A stretch of DNA of 36,648 bases from Lachnospiraceae bacterium (GTDB taxonomy: Bacteria > Bacillota > Clostridia > Lachnospirales > Lachnospiraceae). Numbering within the stretch: the first letter of the stretch is position 1; each line of letters starts with the position of its first letter. Below, piece after piece: positions 8,477 to 16,300 of the stretch. The notes beneath the pieces are model-generated. The model was not told the origin of the DNA, searched no databases, and saw nothing but the letters and a program-made list of their open reading frames with translations. The stretch is from NCBI GenBank assembly GCA_022788065.1, contig JALEWG010000143.1:1-36648 (forward strand), read 5' to 3'. The position numbers and the translations under genes are program-made.

Positions 8477-8674
8477 TTACATCTGCTTTCTTACCACCCG
8501 GTATTCATCGTCCGGCTGGTAATAAGGACATGAAAAATCCGCTCCCCGCAGGAAGGCTGACATCTCATCTTCATCCAGGTCTGCCTCGCAGACGTAATAC
8601 TCATATTCTTCGTCATACGCATAGAACGTACAGCTCTCACAGCTTCCCGACTCTTTTTTTGCTCTTTTATTCAT
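8477..8674 (-). CDS. Small four-cysteine protein between GNAT and valS
   Basis: A 65-residue protein with cysteines arranged as CxxC near the N-terminus (SCESC), then YYVCEADLDEDEM, then FSCPYY near the C-terminus. This could be a small zinc site. It resembles short Clostridiales proteins that I believe are catalogued as DUF6472, but the name is from memory. The ATG at 8674 overlaps the GNAT stop by 8 bases; an upstream start in the same frame would lie inside the GNAT gene. It shares the T-box transcript with valS. Function unknown. Confidence 0.75.
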   Translation of the reverse strand: MNKRAKKESGSCESCTFYAYDEEYEYYVCEADLDEDEMSAFLRGADFSCPYYQPDDEYRVVRKQM

Positions 8675-9182
8675 GGTACACCGCTTCCATTTCAAAGGCT
8701 GCATAGGTTGTCCCCTTATACTCCAGATAATCCGGAATATATTCTTTCACTGCAAAGCCTGCCGCCTCATAACATGCCTTCGCCTGAGGATTGTTTTCAA
8801 ATACTCCGAGGGATACCTTCCTCATGCCCAGGATCCGGAACGCATACGTCAGTATCTGTCCGATCATTTCCTTTCCGTATCCTTTGCCGCGGACCTTCGG
8901 GTCCATGACGATAAATCCGATGCGGACGGAACCCTCCTCATAATCGGCGAGACGCATGAGATAATGTCCCACCGGCACTCCGTCTCCGTCAAGAGCTGTC
9001 ATAAGCCAGCCTCTTTCTTCCTTCAGACACCACTCTCTGAAATACTCATCGAGTTCGCCGGCAGTGAGCGGAAAAGAGAACTTGCCGCAGCTCCATTTCA
9101 CAAACACAGTCTCATCCGCGTCTTCCCACCATTCCAGCAATTTCCGGGTATCTGCAGGCTTATACGGTCTTAATCGAATCAT
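8667..9182 (-). CDS. GNAT-family N-acetyltransferase
   Basis: A 171-residue protein of the RimJ/RimL-like GNAT branch, which transfers acetyl from acetyl-CoA to an amine. The acetyl-CoA-binding motif A is VRGKGYGKEMI, with the pyrophosphate loop at residues 98-103. Motif B follows as ENNPQAKACYEAAGF. The substrate cannot be read from the sequence; amino acids, peptides or ribosomal protein N-termini are all used by relatives. The ATG at 9182 is preceded by AAGGAG. It is the first gene behind the T-box leader, and so is co-regulated with valS by uncharged tRNA. Confidence 0.9.
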   Translation of the reverse strand: MIRLRPYKPADTRKLLEWWEDADETVFVKWSCGKFSFPLTAGELDEYFREWCLKEERGWLMTALDGDGVPVGHYLMRLADYEEGSVRIGFIVMDPKVRGKGYGKEMIGQILTYAFRILGMRKVSLGVFENNPQAKACYEAAGFAVKEYIPDYLEYKGTTYAAFEMEAVYHE

Positions 9183-9220
9183 ACAGTCACTCCTTCTTAA
9201 GCCATCGCGGAGCGTTTTTT

Positions 9221-9245
9221 GTCATAGGAAGGATTTTCCTATGAC
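9221..9245. repeat. Perfect inverted repeat just after the T-box terminator
   Basis: Nine-base arms, GTCATAGGA at 9221-9229 and TCCTATGAC at 9237-9245, flank a 7-base loop. On the minus strand the stem can be extended by pairing the T run of the T-box terminator with AAAAAA that follows the repeat. It lies between the T-box terminator and the GNAT ribosome site. It has no T run of its own, so it is not a terminator. Confidence 0.75.
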
Positions 9246-9247
9246 AT

Positions 9248-9535
9248 GAAAAAAACCCTCTGCATTTCTGCAAAGGGCGAAATATCCGCGTTACCACCTT
9301 TATTCACCGGCAAAAAATATCCGGCAATCTCGTTTCGGGCGTTAACGGACCCATCCGTGAGCAGTTACTTTCCCTTTCGCCGCCCAGGCTCAAAAGCTAC
9401 CTTCTGTATCCACATCCCGAAACTGTCTTTCAGCCTTTGAACAGTTCTCTCTGACGGAGCCGGATCCATACTCCTCTTTTTCAAAGCCTTTTTCTGTATA
9501 TCCGGTCAGGCAATGTATCGCGTTTCCGACCGGGT
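9248..9535 (-). promoter_or_regulatory. T-box riboswitch leader of the GNAT-valS operon
   Basis: The conserved T-box core, matching AAGGTGGTNNCGCGG, is at 9286-9300. A terminator hairpin with 9-base arms follows (9248-9279: CCCTTTGCA/TGCAGAGGG plus seven T). Upstream, a Stem I can be drawn with base arms at 9485-9489 and 9386-9390, an AGTA specifier-loop motif at 9469-9472, an AGAGAG motif and a terminal stem AACTGT/ACAGTT. Uncharged tRNA pairs with the specifier and the T-box bulge and prevents termination. A GTA (Val) triplet at 9398-9400 is a possible specifier, but the loop is not unambiguous. Valine specificity is inferred mainly from valS. Confidence 0.92.
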
Positions 9536-9541
9536 AAATTA

Positions 9542-9570
9542 ACTATAGTAGAATCCGGTCCGCTTGTCAA
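9542..9570 (-). promoter_or_regulatory. Sigma-A promoter of the T-box/valS operon
   Basis: On the minus strand there is a perfect TTGACA at 9565-9570, a 17-base spacer, and TATAGT at 9542-9547. It lies directly before the T-box leader and 44 bases after the end of the upstream transporter gene. Confidence 0.9.
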
Positions 9571-9613
9571 GTGTTCTTGTATGATTTTTCCGTCCTGTTT
9601 TCTCCGTATACCG

Positions 9614-11146
9614 TCAGTACATGAAGATCGGAGCCATGGGACCGACCGGCAGGCCCGCAAAATACCAGACGGCAAGCATGATGATCCAAGCTCCCAGAAA
9701 GCAGACCGAATAGGGAAGCATCATGGAGATCATGGTCCCGATTCCGGCCTGTTTATCATACTTTCTCGCAAAGGCCACGATCATCGGGAAATATGCCATG
9801 AGCGGCGAGATGATGTTGGTGGCAGAATCGCCGATCCGGTACAGGCACTGGGTAAACTCCGGACTGATTCCGAACTGCATCATGAGCGGCACAAAGACAG
9901 GCGCCATCAGCGCCCATTTCGCACTTGCAGACCCCATGATCAGGTTGAGAAATGCCGACAGGAGGATGAATGCTGCCATGAGAGGAAATCCAGTGACACC
10001 CGCTGCCTTTAATGCCTCCCCTCCGTTCACCGCGATGATCGACGCCAGGTTGGAATAGCTGAAATAGTCGATAAACTGGGAGGCCACAAACGCGAGAAGT
10101 AAATAATCACCGAGACCCGACAGTGCTTTTGCCGCAATGGAAGCAATATCCCGGTCAGATTTTACCGTACCGGCAGCCACGCCGAAAACGATACCGGGGA
10201 TCAAAAAAAACAGCATCAGCAGAGGAATCAGACCGTTCATAAACGGCGATTTTACGATACTCCCTTCATTTCCTCGCAGGATTCCGTTTTTCGGGATCAC
10301 AAAAAGCATGATCACCGCCGTGTAGACCAGGACAGATAATCCGGCAATCCGGAGTGCTTTTCTCTCTTTCTCATTTAACGGCTCCATGGAGAGTCCCTCT
10401 CCGTGATATTCCCCTGCCCGCGGAATGATGATTTTTTCTGTCACAAGAGTCCCCACCGCTACCAGCATAGGCACGGACGCCACCGTGAAAAAATAATTGG
10501 CCGTGGGAAGCACCTCGTAGGAGGGATCAAAAAGACCCGCGGCTTCCTGTGTGATGCCTGCCAGAAGCGGATCGATGGTGCCAAGGACCAGATTTCCGAG
10601 ATAGCCCGCCGACACACTGGCAAACCCGCAGTACAAACCCGCCAGAGGATTTTTTCCGAATCCCATAAACACTACGGCGCCCAGAGGGATCAGAACCACA
10701 TAGCTCACATCACCTGCCACGTTGGACATGACTCCGATAAAAATGAGTACGGCTGTCACCAGATTTTCAGGCGCCGCCATCACCGTTTTTCTCATAACCG
10801 CATCCACGAGTCCGCATCCTTCGGCCACGCCGACACCGATCATGCTCACAACAACCGTCCCTAACGGCGCAAAGCCGGTAAAGTTGCTCACGACACCGGT
10901 CAGCATATGGATCAGTCCTTCCCGCGAAAGGAGCGAGACCGCAGCCGCCGTCTTTTTCGTGACCTCACCGGTCTGTGCGTCTACAGACTGAAACGTGACG
11001 GAGAGACCGGCTCCGGCACAGAAAGCCGAAATAACCGCCAGAAAGACCGTAAGGATCACAAAAATAGTAACCGGGTGGGGAAGCGCGTTCCCCACCCGTT
11101 CAATTCCATCCAGAAAACCGGAGAAACCATTCTTTTTTCCTGCCAT
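9614..11146 (-). CDS. AbgT-family transporter
   Basis: A 510-residue polytopic membrane protein of the AbgT family (E. coli AbgT has 508 residues). It begins with a short cytosolic stretch (FLDGIERVGNALPHPV) typical of the family, followed by about a dozen hydrophobic segments. Conserved-looking stretches include APLGTVVVSMIGVGVAE, SNVAGDVSYVVLIPLGA and MGSASAKWALMAPVFVP. Characterised members import p-aminobenzoyl-glutamate or export antimetabolites such as sulfonamides, and the direction here is unknown. The ATG at 11146 follows AGGAGG. It lies 103 bases after the three-gene ATPase/solenoid set and may be read through from it, since I see no clear terminator between. Confidence 0.9.
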   Translation of the reverse strand: MAGKKNGFSGFLDGIERVGNALPHPVTIFVILTVFLAVISAFCAGAGLSVTFQSVDAQTGEVTKKTAAAVSLLSREGLIHMLTGVVSNFTGFAPLGTVVVSMIGVGVAEGCGLVDAVMRKTVMAAPENLVTAVLIFIGVMSNVAGDVSYVVLIPLGAVVFMGFGKNPLAGLYCGFASVSAGYLGNLVLGTIDPLLAGITQEAAGLFDPSYEVLPTANYFFTVASVPMLVAVGTLVTEKIIIPRAGEYHGEGLSMEPLNEKERKALRIAGLSVLVYTAVIMLFVIPKNGILRGNEGSIVKSPFMNGLIPLLMLFFLIPGIVFGVAAGTVKSDRDIASIAAKALSGLGDYLLLAFVASQFIDYFSYSNLASIIAVNGGEALKAAGVTGFPLMAAFILLSAFLNLIMGSASAKWALMAPVFVPLMMQFGISPEFTQCLYRIGDSATNIISPLMAYFPMIVAFARKYDKQAGIGTMISMMLPYSVCFLGAWIIMLAVWYFAGLPVGPMAPIFMY

Positions 11147-11249
11147 TCCCTGTTTTCCTCCTAACTTTAGGAATTACACGCTTAAGAATCTTCTCTTCCA
11201 GTTTACCCATATTTCAGAAAAACTCTCATGACCGGACTGTTTTTTTCAA

Positions 11250-12062
11250 TCAGATCATTTTCCGGTACTGATATTTCCAGTTGTTGACAAGCTCGCCGGC
11301 CTCCGCCAGACGCTTGATCGGATCCTTTTCAAAGATCTGCCTGATCCTTGTCACGGCAGACGCCTCCTCTGCTTCCTTCCGGATCGCCTCCAGTTCTTCA
11401 TCCCACTGTTTTGTCTCTTCCTTATTTAGAACCTCACTGTAACGCTCCTTCATGGTGAGCTCAGGCTCCAGACGGGTAAGAAAATACATGCGTTTTAAAT
11501 ATATTCTGTCGTTCTTTTCATTCCAGGCGCAGTCATAGGCGTACATGGCTTTCTGATAGCAGAACAGTTTTGCGTAGCAGGCTGCGATATTGTTCCAGAT
11601 CCTGCTCTTAAAATCCCCTGAAAGCCGGCTTCCTCTGCCCGGTTCCAGAATCTTTTCATACATGGAGACAGCCTTTCCGAAAAGATTCAGGCTGTAGTAA
11701 TAATCCGCCCTACGCTTCGCATATTCGTCCTCCGGCAGTTTTCTCAGATTGGAAATTGTCTGGCGATACCTCGCCTGTTCCTGCGGCGTGTAGTATGCAC
11801 ACTCTGAGAGGATCAGGAACAGCAATTCGTCCGACGGTCCCCGGCTATCCAGCCATTTTTCGATCCGCTCTGCCAGAAACGGCATACAGAGTCCTGTACG
11901 CAGAAACTCCGCCAGATTCTGATTGACAAAATCCTCCATCACCAGCAGTGGATGGTGATAAATGACATAGCATAGCTCCTGGGAAGAATAGATGTGTATT
12001 CCCAGTTCCTCGATAAAATACGGGGAAGGTACCGGTTCCTGTCTGCATAAAAGTAAACTCAT
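11250..12062 (-). CDS. TPR-like helical protein, third gene of the ATPase/solenoid set
   Basis: A 270-residue, probably cytosolic helical protein. The N-terminal part (about residues 1-110) begins with SPYFIEELGIHIYSSQELCY and shows no recognised motif. The middle (about 115-200) looks like two or three TPR-type hairpins (YYYSLNLFGKAVSMYEKIL, WNNIAACYAKLFCYQKAMYA), and the C-terminus is charged and helical. The start overlaps the stop of the ATPase-like gene by 4 bases (ATGA), with AGGAGG ahead, so the two are translationally coupled. No enzyme motif is present. A partner or adaptor role to the neighbouring Hsp70-like protein is inferred. Confidence 0.85.
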   Translation of the reverse strand: MSLLLCRQEPVPSPYFIEELGIHIYSSQELCYVIYHHPLLVMEDFVNQNLAEFLRTGLCMPFLAERIEKWLDSRGPSDELLFLILSECAYYTPQEQARYRQTISNLRKLPEDEYAKRRADYYYSLNLFGKAVSMYEKILEPGRGSRLSGDFKSRIWNNIAACYAKLFCYQKAMYAYDCAWNEKNDRIYLKRMYFLTRLEPELTMKERYSEVLNKEETKQWDEELEAIRKEAEEASAVTRIRQIFEKDPIKRLAEAGELVNNWKYQYRKMI

Positions 12063-13285
12063 ACCATTACCTCCTGACGGATCGCCGCGTCTGTTTTCGG
12101 AAACAGCTCCCCGAATCCGCGGTCCACGATTTTGACTGCCATGGTCTTCTCATCGAGGAATCCCACTGCGATCCGGACTCTCGTCGTTCGGTTGGGGCGT
12201 TTCGGAAATCCCTCTAACGGAATCCTGACCACACGCTTCTGTTTCGGATCCTGATGCGGTGTGATGGTCAGTTCGATCTCATCCTGATCATCCAGAATGA
12301 CTTCCAGAACACTTCTGGCCTCGTACCAGCTTTCGCCGGCTGACGCAAGCGCGATCTGTACTTTCGTATCCCGCTTCATAACCTCCATGGATACTGTCGA
12401 TTTCAGCTTCCCCTCACAGATACAGATAAACGGGTAGGATGTTCTCTCATGCAGGTAATCTTCCGCCTTGAATGCGGCTCCTCTCGCAAACAGCGACGGT
12501 TCCACAAACACACGGCGGCGATTGCACACCTGTTTCATAAAATCCGGCGCCCAGTCGGTCTTTGAAAATCCCTTTCCTGTCAGAAATACCGACGAAAACA
12601 GTTTTTTCTTCAGAAATCTGTCGCCGCAGGCACAGAGGATCCGGTCCGCCATCCTGGCGCCGGAAGGGGTTTCCAGCACGTTCAGACTGAAGGCCTCCTC
12701 CAGATTTTCCTCCTCCGCAATCGCAGTCATCTGTCTGGGGCCGCGCGTCACCTTCAGTTCGTAATAGCAGAGTTCCTCGTCTGACAGAGAAAACATCCCC
12801 ACCTGTCCGCCCCAGACATCTCTCCTCTGGCTTAACACATAGTACACAAAGCATTCCGTGCGGCTCACGATATGGATATGTTCTTTTGATATGCCGAGAT
12901 ATTCCGCACAGCCCACCAGTTCATCCATCAGCTTCATTTCCATGTTTTTCAGGGAGATCACAAGCTCCGCTGCCGGAACTTCCGGATATTCCGCCCGGAT
13001 CATGTCAAACAGCTTTTCCAGATATTTTCCAAGTAACCAGACTCCGCCGTATTTCACCGAAGAAATGGTGGCTGTTCCGTCCTTCAAAGCCAGACTTAAC
13101 AGCTTGTCAACAATGACGCCCTCGCCCACCAGCGTGTATTTAAATGCTTCCTCACCGATCCACCAGTCTTCTTTCGTTTTCTTTCTGCAAATGACGGTGG
13201 GAAGAATCCAAGTCTCCTCACGCCCCAGGACAGCCGCCTGAGTGTACGTGTCACAGAGATCAATTCCAATTATCAGCTTCTCCAT
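12059..13285 (-). CDS. Actin/Hsp70-like ATPase-fold protein (DUF5716 type)
   Basis: A 408-residue protein. The N-terminus KLIIGIDLCDTYTQAAVL resembles the phosphate-1 strand-turn-strand of actin/Hsp70 proteins. VFLTGKGF (about residues 233-240) and ARGAAFKAEDYL (about 267-278) resemble the adenosine segment and the following helix. The phosphate-2 position (about 160-178, VGMFSLSDEELCYYEL) lacks the usual glycine cluster. The C-terminal 120 residues look like a beta-rich domain, reminiscent of the Hsp70 substrate-binding half. I associate the sequence with DUF5716, a mainly Lachnospiraceae family of unknown function. It starts 17 bases after the 1,191-residue protein gene. Probably cytosolic; ATPase activity is uncertain. 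Confidence 0.85.
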   Translation of the reverse strand: MEKLIIGIDLCDTYTQAAVLGREETWILPTVICRKKTKEDWWIGEEAFKYTLVGEGVIVDKLLSLALKDGTATISSVKYGGVWLLGKYLEKLFDMIRAEYPEVPAAELVISLKNMEMKLMDELVGCAEYLGISKEHIHIVSRTECFVYYVLSQRRDVWGGQVGMFSLSDEELCYYELKVTRGPRQMTAIAEEENLEEAFSLNVLETPSGARMADRILCACGDRFLKKKLFSSVFLTGKGFSKTDWAPDFMKQVCNRRRVFVEPSLFARGAAFKAEDYLHERTSYPFICICEGKLKSTVSMEVMKRDTKVQIALASAGESWYEARSVLEVILDDQDEIELTITPHQDPKQKRVVRIPLEGFPKRPNRTTRVRIAVGFLDEKTMAVKIVDRGFGELFPKTDAAIRQEVMV

Positions 13286-13302
13286 CTTTTCACCCTAAAC
13301 TC

Positions 13303-16300
13303 CTATAGCAGCGGGAACAGTTTTTCCGCTGCCAGGTTATCTGTCACATAGCCTGTCATCGCTTCTTTCAGCTTCCTGTCCTCTTTCATCCCCAGATAAA
13401 GGCTCATGGAATTCAGACAGGAAAAACGGTTTCGTTTGTCGCCTGCCGGAACCTCTACACAGGAAATCTCACCCTCGGCTTTCTTTGCCGCCGTGCCGTT
13501 CTCTTCCTCCCAGACCTCATACTCCATGATCTCACCCTCAAACAGAAGCTTCTGACGGATATAGATGCCCTTATATATCATCCGGAACTCTTCCTCATGG
13601 AATTCCTCCTCGTCCGGAAGGATTCTGATTTTTAACACCGGATGCCGGTCCGGACTCCCGTGATATTCAATGATTTCCTTGTCCATGATATCACCGGGGA
13701 TATCCGCGTACGGCGCAAGCTTCCGGAAATAGGCAAAAATGAACCCCTGCCCGGTCAGTACAGCCATCACACGCCTGCAGAGCCTTCCCTGTTCCTCCGT
13801 GAGTGCGGGCAGTCCGGAATAAAATTTCGTAAGTGCCAGCAGATAGATCTCCGGTACCTTTCGTATCTCCGTACTGGACGAAACGGCTCCCTCCAGATAA
13901 GCGAACACCCGGTCTCCGGGAACCACGTCCTTAAGGAAATATCCCACACATTTCACAGTAAAATATGCACGGACGATCACATCTCCCGTTTTCTTCCGGC
14001 TGGCATAAAAATCAAACACCGTGTCCAGATGCCTGTCATTGCCCGTAAACAACATCTGAGCCAGAAGCCGTTCCTCCAGATCATACGTCTCCACATGTTC
14101 TCTGACTGCCTGGACCAGAATTCTGTACATGGCCCCGCATGTCCCGTTGTAATGCTCACAGAGATAGTCGAGGATCACACTGTCCGCGTGACCTCCCGCG
14201 AACACACGGTATGCAAGGTGAAGGAGGAGCTCGTCCTCGTCGAACAGCTTCTGTAAGATCATGCGGCTGCACAGTTTCAACAGCCTCTTGACGCGGATGC
14301 CGTCCTCTCCGTATTCCCGGATCATCTCATAAGCTTCCGCAAAATAATTCTGCGTGATCAGCGTCTCACAGACATCGATCCGCTTTTCTCTCGAAAGTTT
14401 TTTCTTATCCAGGCGGAGCAGACAGTTTCCGCTCTCCTCCGCCATGGTCTCATCCTCACTCTGTACCTGCTTTTTATAGAAAGCGAGGATCCGTCCAAGC
14501 ATCTGCTGCTGGCAGAGCGGCCTGATCTCAAATGTATCCAGCGCCTGTTCCAGGATCTTCACCTCGTCTGCGATGATCTCCTCTTTCTTCATAATCTCCT
14601 GGCAGGCCCGCATTTTAAGCATCGGGTGATCCGGATCGATCTCAAAGCAACGCTCGATCAGTTCCGGTTCATCCATAACCGGCTCCGTCGTATAGTCCAC
14701 ATCCATATACCGGTTCCCGTATGCATCCTGAAACAGAATCACACAGTTGTCAAAAAACAGCGGCACATAGGCAGCGTTGTTCTGCAGCACATAGGCATCC
14801 TCTCCGGCAGTCATCTCATTGCACACGATCACATATTTCATGGCGCTGTCGCTGCATACGATCCGGTTGGATTTGAGAATTGCCGGCAGGACTTCCGCCA
14901 TCTGACGGTCGATGATCTCACGGTAGATCATCCGCCTGTATATCACGGCGAGATTACTGTTGATATGTGACTGGAACAACTGCTCCATGGCAAACTGCTC
15001 CATCGGCCGCTCGTAGGACCGGTACAGAGAAGTTCCGGGTTCCACATGCTCCAGAATATTCCGGTACAGCACGGAACGGCTGTACTGGTCCAGGTGACTG
15101 TGTTCATAGGAAAAGTATAAAAGTACCTGTTTTGGCAGCTTTCTGTCATAATTTTTCGGAAGCGAGTAAAGATAATACTCGTAAAGCCTCGTGAGGCTGA
15201 TTTCCTCCTCAATTCCCTTTTCATACCAGGAAAAGCTCGTTTCATTCCGCACATTGCCCTTGATCAGAAGGCAGCAGATCGCCGTCAGCATTTCCTTCGT
15301 CGGGAAACGTTCATAGAGGATCGAAAGAATCCTGTAATACAGCCGGTGGAAGAATTTCGCGCCGGAGGCCAGAGACGCTGTCGTTTCCGCAAGCGTCTTC
15401 CCGATCATTCCATGAACCGCACCGAAATAGAGCGCATGGATCTCAAACGACTCCATTGCAGTCAGAAGCTCCGGGTGCATGTCCAGAAGTCTGCATGTCT
15501 CAATATAGAGAAACGGACTGTGACAGCCGTTTTTAAATTGCTGACGGAAGCTGTCATAAAGCGCGCCCGGTTCATCGGACATCTCCGGTTCCAGCTTAAG
15601 AAGCAGCATCTGAAGATAGAATCTCCCTTTCCGATCGTCCAGTTTTCTGCGAATCAGCCGGATCACCGCATCCTTCTTCCCCGGATCGGGATCGATCCGA
15701 TACTGGAGATACTGGTAGAAGCAATAAAGAGTTCCGAGCCGTTCCCTCTCCGCCACGATCTGCTCCGCGCATTCATCAAGACAGAGCGCTGCCTGGTCCG
15801 AACGTCCGGATTCCAGATATACTTCCGCCTGCAGGAGGGAGAGCACCATGGAATTCCCGTTTGCCCCCCGGATCGCGTCCAACTCCTTCTGCATTCGGTT
15901 GAGGATCATGGATTCCTCATAGGTACGGCTCTCCAGATCTTCTCTTAACTTCATATACCGACAGACTCCGGCCTTGCTGATGCCGTTCTCGCGTACCGGG
16001 TTCTCAGCGGAACCGCCCATGGCCTCAACCGGTATCACCGTATCACCGTGAGCTGTAATCAGACGGATCGCACCGAGATTCTTTCCTTTATGCATCCGCT
16101 CCGGATGAATCTTAAATCGAAGATCAAAGCGGTCATTCTCAAAATCCGCCTGCGTGATCACCTTCTTCGGAAGCTCGATAAAATCGCCGTCAGCCCTGAC
16201 TTCCATATACAGATATCCCCAGGTATTCCTGGTCAGAACGATCTTATCGCCGATCACGTCAGAGAGACTGTCATACTTTTTCCGGGAAGCGGAAAGCGTC

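Noticed and set aside
7805-8533. 242-codon plus-strand frame
   Set aside because: Antisense to the start of valS, no ribosome site, no recognisable domain.
9404-9410. TAC triplet in the T-box Stem I read as a tyrosine specifier
   Set aside because: It is followed by A as specifiers often are, but it would lie in or next to the upper helix, and the operon carries valS, not tyrS.
13642-14256. 204-codon plus-strand frame
   Set aside because: Antisense to the 1,191-residue protein gene, without promoter or ribosome site.
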